Assembly: GCA_017451425.1 (NCBI GenBank)
Contig: JAFSPP010000031.1
Location: 1-33,010 of the forward strand
Length of the DNA stretch: 33,010 nt
Reading direction: 5' to 3'
Source of the DNA: Clostridia bacterium
Lineage (GTDB): Bacteria > Bacillota > Clostridia > Oscillospirales > Acutalibacteraceae
Shown here: positions 6,934 to 15,064 of the stretch, one piece after another
How the letters are laid out: every line of letters starts with the position of its first letter
Position numbering within the stretch: the stretch's first letter is position 1
Notes under the pieces: model-generated
The model's database searches: none
What the model saw: the letters and a program-made list of their open reading frames with translations, nothing else
Told to the model about the DNA's origin: nothing
Made by a program: the position numbers and the translations under genes

Positions 6934-8178
6934 TTAAGCCTTTACTTTTTCTTCGGTTTTTTCTTCAGTTTTTTCAGCCTTTTCATCCTCTGCAGGAGGC
7001 AGTTCCTCCTCAGGATTGTCGTAGGTCAGGTGTATTACACCCTCCCTGTTTAAAGCGACAATAACATAGAGAATGATGATGAACGCGAACATTCCGACAA
7101 CGCCGAAGAACTTGAGTCCTATGTACATTATCGAGAGTGTGAGCGCGGCGGGAAGTTCCATCGTATCCGAAACAAGTTTAGGTTCGATAATATGACGGAC
7201 AACGGTTATGATACCGTAGATGATGAGGAGTCCGAAGAGCATCTTCGTGTCGCCCGTGAAGAGGCAGAATGCCATCCAGGGCCACATGACCGTGCCGATA
7301 CCAAGTACCGGAAGTATGTCAAGAAGAGCCGTGATTATGGCAATTACGAGGATATATCCGCCCTTGTAAATGCCAATGGCCTTGAGAATTACGAGGCCCA
7401 GAGACAGTTCAATGAACGTCATGCTGCATATGACGGCATAGGCCTTTGCGAGTTTACCCATGGACGTCTTCATGACGCGCCTTACGGCCTGGAATTTCTC
7501 CGTGGGCTCAGGGCCGATCATGCTCTCGATGATTCTGATAATCTCGTCATATTCTATCGTCATGAAGACGGAAAGAATAATACAGATTATGATTGCGACA
7601 AGTATTGAAGGGATCTGTTTCGCAGTGGCTATAACGCCCGAAACACCTGAACTTACGCCGCTTGTGAGCTTTTCGTATATTCCCGAAAAATCAAACGAGG
7701 AGAGGGAAATAGTATATTCCTTATTCGCGATTTCGGGATCGTTGGACATGAGGATTTCGAGGTTCTCCATCAGTTCATCAACATTGTCCCGGACGGAATC
7801 GGAAATGAATGACGGAAGTGAGTCTAAAACTCCGTATACCTGTGATTCAATCCACTCATAGTCGGAGAAGTATTCCGAGATGAGCTTTACGAGGCTTATA
7901 CCCTCAGCCACAACCCTGTCGCCTATGGCGTAGACACCCAGACACAAGAGGGCGAGGAGAGCAAGCGCAAGCACCGTAGCTACGAGCGCTCTCGGCAATT
8001 TAAGTTTCCTGCTTATGAACTTCATCGGACGCTGTAAAACGAGTGCGATCAAGAGGGCGATGAAGATAGGAAGCAGCGGATAAAATGCATACTTCAGGAC
8101 AAGAGCAACGATTGCAATGAGTATCGTAATATAGAAGACATTTATGATAAAATTGCGTCGTTTTTCAATCTGTTCCAA
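6934..8178 (-). CDS. AI-2E family (PerM/YtvI-like) membrane transporter
   Basis: A polytopic membrane protein of about 414 aa with the AI-2E family pattern: two N-terminal helices, the ALLIALVLQRPMKFI segment, a long extracytoplasmic stretch (about 95-190), then five or six helices with DILPVLGIGTVMWPWM, and IIEPKLVSDTMELPAALTLSIMYIGLKFFG near the end. The tail is Lys/Glu-rich (EKAEKTEEKTEEK). Members export small molecules or act in Na+/H+ exchange; the substrate here cannot be told. The frame opens at a GTG at 8187, but that GTG lies within the Shine-Dalgarno GGGAGGTG. A TTG at 8178 sits 7 bases after GGAGG and is the better start. It is divergent from hom. Confidence 0.87.
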   Translation of the reverse strand: MEQIEKRRNFIINVFYITILIAIVALVLKYAFYPLLPIFIALLIALVLQRPMKFISRKLKLPRALVATVLALALLALLCLGVYAIGDRVVAEGISLVKLISEYFSDYEWIESQVYGVLDSLPSFISDSVRDNVDELMENLEILMSNDPEIANKEYTISLSSFDFSGIYEKLTSGVSSGVSGVIATAKQIPSILVAIIICIILSVFMTIEYDEIIRIIESMIGPEPTEKFQAVRRVMKTSMGKLAKAYAVICSMTFIELSLGLVILKAIGIYKGGYILVIAIITALLDILPVLGIGTVMWPWMAFCLFTGDTKMLFGLLIIYGIITVVRHIIEPKLVSDTMELPAALTLSIMYIGLKFFGVVGMFAFIIILYVIVALNREGVIHLTYDNPEEELPPAEDEKAEKTEEKTEEKVKA

Positions 8179-8212
8179 AGCATTCACCTCCCGAAAGATT
8201 TATTACGTGAAT

Positions 8213-8241
8213 ATTCTACAACACGGCCCTCCAATAAACAA
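8213..8241 (-). promoter_or_regulatory. Predicted promoter of the AI-2E family gene
   Basis: On the minus strand: TTGTTT, 17-base spacer, TAGAAT, about 35 bases before the TTG start. It is back to back with the hom promoter. Confidence 0.5.
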
Positions 8242-8263
8242 TAAAAAAAGAATTAAGATTTTA

Positions 8264-8292
8264 TTTCATTTTAATCTCTGTTGTGCTATTAT
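8264..8292 (+). promoter_or_regulatory. Predicted promoter of hom-aspartate kinase
   Basis: -35 TTTCAT, 17-base spacer, -10 TATTAT preceded by TGC (extended -10), about 38 bases before the hom ATG. No leader peptide or riboswitch-like structure is evident in the short leader. Confidence 0.42.
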
Positions 8293-8329
8293 TATTACAT
8301 TATTTTTCCGAAAGAGAGGACGTGACCGC

Positions 8330-9478
8330 ATGAATGTTGCAGTAATGGGCTACGGTACAGTAGGTTCCGGCGTGGTTGAAATCATTAACAGAAAAGACCT
8401 CGGCCTTACCGTAAAGTACATACTCGATCTGCGTGAATTCCCCGGTGACGAAAATGCCGCGAAATTTACCAAGGATTTCAATGACATCTTAAACGATGAG
8501 ACCGTAAAGATCGTCATAGAGACCATGGGCGGTCAGAACCCCACTTTCGACTTTGTCTCAAAGTGTCTCCAAGCAAAAAAACACGTAGTTACTTCAAATA
8601 AGGAACTCGTTGCTGAGAAGGGCCTCGAGCTCATAACCCTTGCGAAAGAGAACAATGTAAACTTCATGTTCGAGGCTGCCGTAGGCGGCGGAATACCCGT
8701 CATCAGACCTCTCACATTCTGTATGAGAGCAAACAATATCCGCTCCGTAAACGGAATACTCAACGGCACAACGAACTTCATACTCACAAAGATGATCCGT
8801 GAGAACATGTCCTTTGAGGACGCGCTGAAAATAGCGCAGGCCAACGGCTATGCCGAAAAGGACCCCACGGCGGACGTGGAGGGCCACGACGCCTGCAGAA
8901 AAATCTGCATACTCGCGGCGCTCGCCTTCGGCAACCATGTCTATCCGAAGGATGTCCACTGTGAAGGCATAACAAAAATAACTCTTGAGGATGTCGCGAA
9001 TGTTGCCGGAAAAGGCGCCGCGATAAAACTCATAGGTACGGCAGAAAAACTTGCTGACGGCCGTCTTTACATCATCGTCAGCCCGGCCGTCGTAAAGGCT
9101 GAAAGCCAGCTTTCCGCCGTCTCAGACGTCTTCAATGCCGTCGAGGTCGACGGCGACGCCACCGACCAGGTGCTCTTCTACGGCAAGGGCGCAGGCAAGC
9201 TCCCGACGGCAAGCGCCGTCGTGGCTGACGCGCTCGACTGCGCCGAGCACGACGCTGTCCGCAGACCCATCTTCTGGGGCCCCGAAAAGCCGGACCTCAT
9301 AGCCGACTACAGGGAAGTGGAGAACGAGTACTATGTACGCGGAGCATCCCTTGACGCTTCGCTGATAAGCGAAACTCTCGGCAATGACGCCTTCATCACA
9401 AAACCCATAACGGAAAACAATCTTCGCGCGAAACTCTCCGGTGAACCGAAGAGCCTGATACGCGTTGCTAAATGCTAA
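8330..9478 (+). CDS. hom: Homoserine dehydrogenase (no ACT domain)
   Basis: It reduces aspartate semialdehyde to homoserine with NAD(P)H, the branch to threonine and methionine. The start is the ATG at 8330 after GAGAGGA; an open frame further upstream is only AT-rich leader. The 382-aa protein has the Rossmann motif GYGTVGSGVV (7-16), TSNKELVAEKG, AAVGGGIPVI, NGILNGTTNFIL, and the catalytic segment ADVEGHDACRKICILA. Many Gram-positive Hom proteins are about 430 aa with a C-terminal ACT domain for threonine feedback. Here only about 50 residues follow the catalytic domain, so such control is probably missing or carried by the next gene. The aspartate kinase ATG follows 10 bases after the stop. 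Confidence 0.95.
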   Translation: MNVAVMGYGTVGSGVVEIINRKDLGLTVKYILDLREFPGDENAAKFTKDFNDILNDETVKIVIETMGGQNPTFDFVSKCLQAKKHVVTSNKELVAEKGLELITLAKENNVNFMFEAAVGGGIPVIRPLTFCMRANNIRSVNGILNGTTNFILTKMIRENMSFEDALKIAQANGYAEKDPTADVEGHDACRKICILAALAFGNHVYPKDVHCEGITKITLEDVANVAGKGAAIKLIGTAEKLADGRLYIIVSPAVVKAESQLSAVSDVFNAVEVDGDATDQVLFYGKGAGKLPTASAVVADALDCAEHDAVRRPIFWGPEKPDLIADYREVENEYYVRGASLDASLISETLGNDAFITKPITENNLRAKLSGEPKSLIRVAKC

Positions 9479-9488
9479 GGAGAAAACA

Positions 9489-10700
9489 ATGGCACTCATA
9501 GTTCAGAAATTCGGAGGAACATCCGTCAAGGATGCGCCCTCTATCGCCCGGGTCGCCGGCATTGTCGCCGAGACCTATTCCGAGGGCAACGACGTAATTG
9601 TCGTCGTGTCCGCACAGGGCGACACAACTGACGATCTCATCGCCAAGGCGAATGAGATCAACCCCAACCACTCGAGGCGTGAGCATGACATGCTCGTCTC
9701 CGCCGGCGAACAGATTTCAATCTCCCTGCTCGCCATGGCGCTCGAGAAGATCGGCCTTCCGGTCGTCTCGCTTCTCGGCTGGCAGGCAGGCTTCACGACA
9801 AACTCCAGCTACACCGCAGCCCGTATCAAAAAGATAAACAAGGAACGTCTTCAGAACGAGCTCGACAGCCATAAAATCATCGTAGTTGCAGGCTTCCAGG
9901 GCATCAACAAGTATGACGATATCACCACCCTGGGCAGAGGCGGTTCCGACACTTCGGCGGTTGCCCTCGCAGCTGCGCTCCACGCCGACAAATGCCAGAT
10001 TTTCACGGATGTCACAGGCGTATTCACAGCCGATCCGAGAAAGGTTAAAGGCGCGGTAAAACTGAGCGAAATAACCTACGACGAAATGCTCGAACTCGCA
10101 TCATGCGGCGCACAGGTACTCAACAACCGCTCTGTTGAAATGGCGAAGAAGTACAATGTCGAACTCGAGGTTCTGTCCAGCATTGAGAGAGAACCCGGCA
10201 CAATCGTTAAGGAGGCCACGAAAATGGAAAAAATGTTAATCCGCGGTGTCGCAAAGGACAACGACGTCGCACGTATATCAGTACTCAGACTTCCGGACAG
10301 CCCCGGTATCGCTTTCAAACTCTTCTCAAAGCTTGCCTACAGAAAAGTAAATGTCGACATCATCCTTCAGTCTGTCGGCCGTGACGGCACCAAAGACATC
10401 ACATTCACCGTTCCGCGCGGCGACGATCAGCTCGCCAGGGAAGCCGTTTTCGAGGCTTTCCCCGACCTCACTGAGGACAACTTCATCGTTGACACAAACG
10501 TCTCCAAAGTATCAATTGTCGGCGCCGGCATGGAGACCCACCCCGGCACCGCTTCACAGATGTTTGAGGCCCTCTTTGATGCCGGCATCAACATCCAGAT
10601 GATCTCCACAAGCGAGATTAAAATCTCCGTTCTCGTTGACCAGGGTGACGCGGACAAGGCTATCTCAGCCATCCACGACTCCTTCTTCCCCGAGGACTGA
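9489..10700 (+). CDS. lysC: Aspartate kinase (monofunctional, C-terminal ACT domains)
   Basis: It phosphorylates aspartate, the first step to lysine, threonine and methionine. The start at 9489 follows AAGGAG; the 403-aa length is typical. Domains: an amino-acid kinase domain (about 1-245) with VQKFGGTSV (5-13), the SAGEQIS loop, the GRGGSDTSA nucleotide/aspartate loop and FTDVTGVFTADPR. Two ACT modules follow (about 255-400), with the characteristic SVLRLPDSPGIAFKLFSKLA and KVSIVGAGMETHPGTASQMF segments that bind lysine or threonine for feedback control. It forms an operon with hom, so regulation of the pair may act through this subunit. The exact isozyme (lysine- or threonine-sensitive) cannot be told from the sequence. 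Confidence 0.95.
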   Translation: MALIVQKFGGTSVKDAPSIARVAGIVAETYSEGNDVIVVVSAQGDTTDDLIAKANEINPNHSRREHDMLVSAGEQISISLLAMALEKIGLPVVSLLGWQAGFTTNSSYTAARIKKINKERLQNELDSHKIIVVAGFQGINKYDDITTLGRGGSDTSAVALAAALHADKCQIFTDVTGVFTADPRKVKGAVKLSEITYDEMLELASCGAQVLNNRSVEMAKKYNVELEVLSSIEREPGTIVKEATKMEKMLIRGVAKDNDVARISVLRLPDSPGIAFKLFSKLAYRKVNVDIILQSVGRDGTKDITFTVPRGDDQLAREAVFEAFPDLTEDNFIVDTNVSKVSIVGAGMETHPGTASQMFEALFDAGINIQMISTSEIKISVLVDQGDADKAISAIHDSFFPED

Positions 10701-10712
10701 TAAAAAAAATAA

Positions 10713-10748
10713 AAGCCTTACCGGAGCTGCGGTAAGGCTTATTTTTTT
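10713..10748. terminator. Bidirectional terminator between lysC and argS
   Basis: An 11-bp perfect stem AAGCCTTACCG / CGGTAAGGCTT with a 6-base loop, flanked by an A-run on the left and a T-run on the right. It sits between two convergent stops and can end both transcripts. Confidence 0.9.
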
Positions 10749-10750
10749 AC

Positions 10751-12454
10751 TCACATGCGCTCGGGAGCATCAATTTTCAGCATCTCGAGAACATTTGCCA
10801 GAACGCTCTTTGTACAGACGCACAGATTGATTCTGGCGGTGCGGAGATCGGCATCCTCCACATTTACGCGGCAGGCGTTGTAGAACTTATGGAACAGCGT
10901 AGCTACTTCAATTGCGTACCGTGTGATACGGGCAGGATCGTAGGCTTTCGCCGCGGCGATTATCTCGTCCTCGAGCTCCGAGAGCCTGCGGATGAGTTCC
11001 CGCTCCTCGGACTCCTTGAGCAGTTCAAGCTGAGCCTCTGTCGGAGCCTTGATCTCTATGCCGTCCTCGGCAAGTTTTCTGAGAATGCTGCAGATGCGGG
11101 CGTGGGCATACTGGCAGTAGTAGACGGGATTCTGGGAGTCCTGCTTTACGGCAAGACCGAGGTCAAAGTCCATGGTCGAGCCGGCCTCACGCAGGTTGAA
11201 AATAAAGCGGACAGCGTCTATCGGAATCTCGTCGAGGAGGTCAGTAAGCGTGATGCTCTTACCCGTACGCTTGGACATCTTTATGACTTCGCCGTTTTCC
11301 ATGAGGCGCACAAGCTGCATCAAAACGACATCGAGCTTGTCCCCTCCGAGACCCAGGGCCTCAAGAGCGCCCTTCATGCGGGCGACATGTCCGTGATGGT
11401 CTGCGCCCCAGACATCTATGCACTTCTCAAAGCCGCGGTTTATCTTGTTTCTGTGATAAGCGATGTCCGCGGCAAAATAGGTCGGATTTCCGTTTGTGCG
11501 GATCAGTACATCGTCCTTGAGTTCAAGCTTTTCAATGTCCTTGTCGGACTTGCCCTGTGCCTTCAGGATGGCTGTCTGCACTTCAGTGTTTTTATACCAG
11601 AGCGCGCCCTCTTTTTCGTAGGTGTAGCCGCGCTTTGTAAGCTCGTCGATAGTGTCCCTGACCTCTCCGCTGTTATGGAGAGTGCTCTCGCAGAACCAGG
11701 TGTCATAGACGATTCTGTACTTCTCCATCGCGGCCTTCATGCCTGCGATGTTTTTCGGAAGAGCAAAGTCGACAAGAGCCGCTCTGCGCACCTCTTCGCT
11801 CTCGCTAAGATACCTGTCGCCGTTTTCTTCTGCGAACTGAGCTGCGAGCACGGCGATGTCGTCACCGTGATAGCTGTCCTCGGGGAGCTCGATATCGAGA
11901 CCGAAGTGTTGCTGATATCTGACATCCAGCGACAGCGCGAATTTGTCTATCTGATTGCCTGCATCGTTGATGTAGAACTCACGTTCAACTGAGTATCCGG
12001 CATAGTCGAGTACGGCGGCAAGGCAGTCGCCGAGGGCGCCTCCGCGGGCGTTGCCCATGTGCATGGGGCCCGTCGGATTGGCCGAGACGAACTCGACCAA
12101 TACCCTCTTGCCGCCGCCGAAATCCGAGCGACCGTATTCCTTGCCGCTCTCTGCGATTTCAAGCAGGATGTCAGCGTAATATTTGTCAGAGAGGAAGAAG
12201 TTCATAAAGCCCGGGCCTGCGACCTCGAGCTTTGAGAAATATGTACCTTCGAGGCTTATTCCCGCGGCGATTTCCTCCGCAAGGGCACGCGGGTTCATGC
12301 GGAAAGTTCCCGCATTCACCATGGCGGCATTTGCCGAGAAATCGCCGTTTGAGCGATCCGCCGGCACCTCTACTTTAAACTCACGGAGGCCCGGCTTTGC
12401 CGAGTTTATGAGTTCGGTTATCTGTTCTCTTGCCGCATTTACGACCTTAGACAT
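10751..12454 (-). CDS. argS: Arginyl-tRNA synthetase
   Basis: A 567-aa class I synthetase that charges tRNA-Arg. Visible parts: the N-terminal Add-1 tRNA-binding domain (about 1-110), the HIGH-type signature HMGN (132-135) in ANPTGPMHMGNARGG, the KMSKS-type loop VIKMSKRTGKS near residue 395, and the C-terminal DALR anticodon-binding domain ending in the usual short C-terminus. The start overlaps the DUF1934 gene by 8 bases and is preceded by a GAGGAG ribosome site. It is the last gene of ddl-DUF1934-argS and is closed by the bidirectional terminator. Confidence 0.97.
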   Translation of the reverse strand: MSKVVNAAREQITELINSAKPGLREFKVEVPADRSNGDFSANAAMVNAGTFRMNPRALAEEIAAGISLEGTYFSKLEVAGPGFMNFFLSDKYYADILLEIAESGKEYGRSDFGGGKRVLVEFVSANPTGPMHMGNARGGALGDCLAAVLDYAGYSVEREFYINDAGNQIDKFALSLDVRYQQHFGLDIELPEDSYHGDDIAVLAAQFAEENGDRYLSESEEVRRAALVDFALPKNIAGMKAAMEKYRIVYDTWFCESTLHNSGEVRDTIDELTKRGYTYEKEGALWYKNTEVQTAILKAQGKSDKDIEKLELKDDVLIRTNGNPTYFAADIAYHRNKINRGFEKCIDVWGADHHGHVARMKGALEALGLGGDKLDVVLMQLVRLMENGEVIKMSKRTGKSITLTDLLDEIPIDAVRFIFNLREAGSTMDFDLGLAVKQDSQNPVYYCQYAHARICSILRKLAEDGIEIKAPTEAQLELLKESEERELIRRLSELEDEIIAAAKAYDPARITRYAIEVATLFHKFYNACRVNVEDADLRTARINLCVCTKSVLANVLEMLKIDAPERM

Positions 12455-12911
12455 CTGTTCTTGCTCCTCTTTGTTTCATTTCCCTGACTTCAAGTTCAAG
12501 CTCATTCTCGGAGACCTCTCCGCCCCCTATATCGAGCGAATACGCAAATTTCAGATTGCCTCCGTCATCTCTCATGTCGGAGTCGATTTTCTTCGCATAG
12601 ACGCCCATCTCAAGCCTGCCGTAAGGCGTATCATAGAAGCAGTTGTGGCGCTTTCCCTCCTCAAAGAGGAAGTCAATGCCGAAGCTTCCGCCTCTTGAGA
12701 GGCGAAGGGAGGCAGGTCCCATGACGGAGATGTTTGTCGTAGTGCCTGCGAAATCTCCCTCATGTTCATTGTAACGGATGACATAGCCGTTCTGCGCGAT
12801 AGCGAGTTCGCCGTAGAGTTCTGTCGTACTCTCGGACACCTCGCCCGCGACGGTATGTCTGTCACGGATTATTATCTTATAATTCTCGTCAAGATTTTCA
12901 AGAATGCTCAA
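12447..12911 (-). CDS. DUF1934 (YwiB-like, calycin-fold) protein
   Basis: A 154-aa protein with no signal peptide or membrane segment. Its alternating short strands (KIIIRDRH..., TTELYGELAIAQNGYVIRYNE, LRLSRGGSFGIDFLFEEGKRHNCFYDTPYGRLEMGVYAKKI) and length match DUF1934/YwiB, a small beta-barrel family of unknown function commonly encoded next to argS in Firmicutes. It starts 3 bases after ddl and overlaps argS, so all three are probably cotranslated. No enzymatic motif is visible; a ligand-binding role would be a guess from the fold. Confidence 0.85.
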   Translation of the reverse strand: MSILENLDENYKIIIRDRHTVAGEVSESTTELYGELAIAQNGYVIRYNEHEGDFAGTTTNISVMGPASLRLSRGGSFGIDFLFEEGKRHNCFYDTPYGRLEMGVYAKKIDSDMRDDGGNLKFAYSLDIGGGEVSENELELEVREMKQRGARTDV

Positions 12912-12914
12912 TTG

Positions 12915-13976
12915 TTAACTCCATTTCTCTTCCGCAAGCGAGATGAGTCTGTCACAGAGCTCACTGTAGGAAATGCCTGCGGCCTCTATCATTTTCGGAT
13001 ACATGCTGATGCTTGTAAAACCGGGGATTGTGTTTATCTCGTTGAAAAGCACCCTGCCGTCCGCCTTCGTGACGAAGAAGTCGACACGGGCAAAGCCCGA
13101 GCAGCCGAGGGCCTTGAAGGTCCTCTTTGCCGCATCGGCAATCTCATGCCTTGTCTCCTCGGGAACGAGGGCGGGAATATTCAGGACGCTCGCGGCGTTG
13201 CTGTACTTCGCGTCATAATCGTAAAACTCATTCGCGGGAGTTATCTGTCCGACAACACCCGTGAAGAGTTCGTCGTTTCCGAGCACTGCGCACTCGCACT
13301 CATAGGCGTCAATGAACTCCTCAAAGAGGATGCGCGTGTCGTGCTCCAGTGCAAGGTCCAGAGCGGCTTTAAGCTCCGCGGCGTCATGCGCCTTGGAGAT
13401 TCCGACTGAGGAACCCGCGTTGGCGGGCTTTACAAAAATCGGGAAGCCGAGTCTTGCGGCTATGTCCTCGAGTTTCTTCTCGCCCGACTCATACTCATAT
13501 TTCGTGATGCTCTCCCACTTAGCCTGCGCTATACCGTTTCGGTCAGCGACGGTGTTGGTGAAGATCTTGTCCATGGACACCGCGCTGGATGTCATGTCAC
13601 AGCCGACGAAAGGTATGCCGGCGAGCTGGAAAAGGCCCTGCACGGTGCCGTCCTCGCCGTTCTTGCCGTGGAGAACCGGGAAGGCGACGTCGATTCTTAT
13701 TGTCTCCGCGCCGGTCTCACGCTCCACGATAATGCCGTGGACGTCACGGTCCGGCGAGACGCAGGCCTTTGTCAGCCTGCCGGCTGAAAGCCAGCCGTCG
13801 TCGGGCAGCTCGGAAAACGGTCCCTCGTAGAGATACCACTCACCCTTTTTGGTGATGCCGATCATGTATATGTTGTATTTTGATGCGTCAATGTTTGAAA
13901 TAACGGAACCTGCGGACACGAGGGAAACATCGTGCTCACTCGAGCAGCCGCCGAAAAGAACCAGTATGTTTTTCAT
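12915..13976 (-). CDS. ddl: D-alanine--D-alanine ligase
   Basis: A 353-aa ATP-grasp enzyme that makes the D-Ala-D-Ala end of the peptidoglycan stem peptide. Marks are FGGCSSEHDVSL (8-19), FPVLHGKNGEDGTVQGLFQLAGIPFVG in two conserved blocks, SMDK, the ATP-grasp PIFVKPANAGSSVGI, EEFIDAYECE, FYDYDAKY, GFARVDFF and FNEINTIPGFTSISMYPKM. The DYDAKY loop has the arrangement of D-Ala-D-Ala enzymes rather than VanA-type D-Ala-D-Lac ligases. It heads the operon with DUF1934 and argS. Its upstream promoter is divergent from the 284-aa gene. Confidence 0.96.
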   Translation of the reverse strand: MKNILVLFGGCSSEHDVSLVSAGSVISNIDASKYNIYMIGITKKGEWYLYEGPFSELPDDGWLSAGRLTKACVSPDRDVHGIIVERETGAETIRIDVAFPVLHGKNGEDGTVQGLFQLAGIPFVGCDMTSSAVSMDKIFTNTVADRNGIAQAKWESITKYEYESGEKKLEDIAARLGFPIFVKPANAGSSVGISKAHDAAELKAALDLALEHDTRILFEEFIDAYECECAVLGNDELFTGVVGQITPANEFYDYDAKYSNAASVLNIPALVPEETRHEIADAAKRTFKALGCSGFARVDFFVTKADGRVLFNEINTIPGFTSISMYPKMIEAAGISYSELCDRLISLAEEKWS

Positions 13977-14010
13977 ATCAAAACTCCAAACGCGAATTTA
14001 TAATAAAAAT

Positions 14011-14039
14011 ATCTTATCACAGCGGCAGATTATCTTCAA
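14011..14039 (-). promoter_or_regulatory. Predicted promoter of ddl-DUF1934-argS
   Basis: On the minus strand: TTGAAG, 17-base spacer, TAAGAT preceded by TGA (extended -10), about 35 bases before the ddl ATG. Confidence 0.55.
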
Positions 14040-14051
14040 TAAAATATTATA

Positions 14052-14080
14052 ATGACAAATCATTGCGTTTGTGATAGAAT
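14052..14080 (+). promoter_or_regulatory. Predicted promoter of the 284-aa gene
   Basis: ATGACA, 17-base spacer, TAGAAT preceded by TGA (extended -10), about 40 bases before the ATG. It lies back to back with the ddl promoter, 12 bases apart. Confidence 0.55.
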
Positions 14081-14119
14081 ATTGCGTGCTTTTAACTTTA
14101 ATAAGAAGGCGGAATTACA

Positions 14120-14974
14120 ATGATTTCCATAACTGACGCTCTCACGTCACTCATAAAACAGATTGACGGCACCATGAAAGCCGCAGACCTCGCACTTACA
14201 AGTTCAAATACTCCGGCAGACGCCGTCGAGCCCATTACCTACGAAGGTGATCTCGGCGAAGTCCGCCTCGAATTCTCCGACAATGTCATAAACGTAAAGT
14301 GCAAAAAGGCGGACGGCGAGTGGAAAACCGCCGCCGAGACCCTTTTCAACCCGGGCGAAGACGACTGGGATGAGAAGGCGACAAAGTCCGTTGCCAACAC
14401 CATCTGTGAGGCCGTCGCCTCCTCTTTCGGCACAGACTGTGTCTTCGCCGGCAAGACCGCAAAGACAGGCGCAAAGGAAAAAGATACAAAAGTAATCGAC
14501 GTCACCGAAGCCGTATCTTCAAAGAAGTCAAAGAAGAGCAAGGAAGCGGCTTCGCAGTACGACATCATCACATTCACAAACCGCATGGAGACAATCTTCC
14601 CCGACCTCAAGGGAGAGATGCTGAAGAATATCGACAAGTACGATATATACCTCCCCGAGGAGTACTTCGAAACCCTCATAACTCCCCGCGTCATGAAGGC
14701 TCTCCGCGAAAACGACAGACCGCTTCTCAAGAAGCTCTTCAGTGCCTTCAGCACCTTCTACAACGAGGGTGACAACGACATGCAGAGCCTCATCGTGGTC
14801 TCAATTCTCGGTATGAATCTCTCCAAGGAGGAGGACCTCCTGAAGAACTGCGAAAAGCTTATGGATGTAAACCTCTACAACGCCCTGATGCCCGTTCTCG
14901 AGTATCTCAAAACCGGCGGCGCAAAGAAGCGTATTTCCTCATTTGCTTCTCCTAAACCGAAGCAGAATAAATAA
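14120..14974 (+). CDS. Unrecognised two-part cytoplasmic protein
   Basis: A 284-aa protein with no signal peptide or membrane segment; the start is an ATG with AAGAAGG upstream. Residues 1-112 look like a compact domain: an N-terminal helix (ITDALTSLIKQIDGTM), then strands (GEVRLEFSDNVINVKCKKADGEW) and a helix (ATKSVANTICEAVASSFG). A Lys/Thr/Ser-rich linker (about 113-145) leads to an all-helical C-terminal domain (146-270) beginning FTNRMETIFPDLKGEMLKNIDKY. The arrangement suggests a small alpha/beta domain joined to a helical-repeat-like domain. I do not recognise the family with certainty. It has its own promoter and is followed by a separate strong promoter for the DUF362 gene, so the two are probably independent units. 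Confidence 0.85.
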   Translation: MISITDALTSLIKQIDGTMKAADLALTSSNTPADAVEPITYEGDLGEVRLEFSDNVINVKCKKADGEWKTAAETLFNPGEDDWDEKATKSVANTICEAVASSFGTDCVFAGKTAKTGAKEKDTKVIDVTEAVSSKKSKKSKEAASQYDIITFTNRMETIFPDLKGEMLKNIDKYDIYLPEEYFETLITPRVMKALRENDRPLLKKLFSAFSTFYNEGDNDMQSLIVVSILGMNLSKEEDLLKNCEKLMDVNLYNALMPVLEYLKTGGAKKRISSFASPKPKQNK

Positions 14975-14981
14975 ACCGCGT

Positions 14982-15010
14982 TTGTATATTTTCTTAGTAC
15001 ATGTTATAAT
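14982..15010 (+). promoter_or_regulatory. Strong predicted promoter of the DUF362 gene
   Basis: TTGTAT, 17-base spacer, perfect TATAAT preceded by TGT (extended -10). The predicted leader is about 48 bases and ends with a strong AGGGGGA ribosome site. This is the best-matching promoter in the window. Confidence 0.72.
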
Positions 15011-15064
15011 GTATCGGCATTAATTACACGCAAAGTGAAAAATAAATCTTAGGGGGATTTTACA

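Noticed and set aside
8144-8329. N-terminal extension of homoserine dehydrogenase
   Set aside because: The translation is low-complexity from AT-rich leader DNA that includes both divergent promoters. The ATG at 8330 has a ribosome site and directly precedes the Rossmann motif.
10889-11992. A 367-codon plus-strand open frame across argS
   Set aside because: It lies wholly antisense to argS, which has full family motifs. There is no ribosome site, and the translation is without recognisable pattern. It is a shadow of high-GC third positions.
12762-13409. A 215-codon plus-strand frame over ddl and DUF1934
   Set aside because: It is antisense to two well-supported genes with normal overlaps; a shadow frame.
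12915-13976. Vancomycin-type D-Ala-D-Lac ligase
   Set aside because: The FYDYDAKY loop fits ordinary D-Ala-D-Ala ligases, and no vanH/vanX-like genes are nearby.
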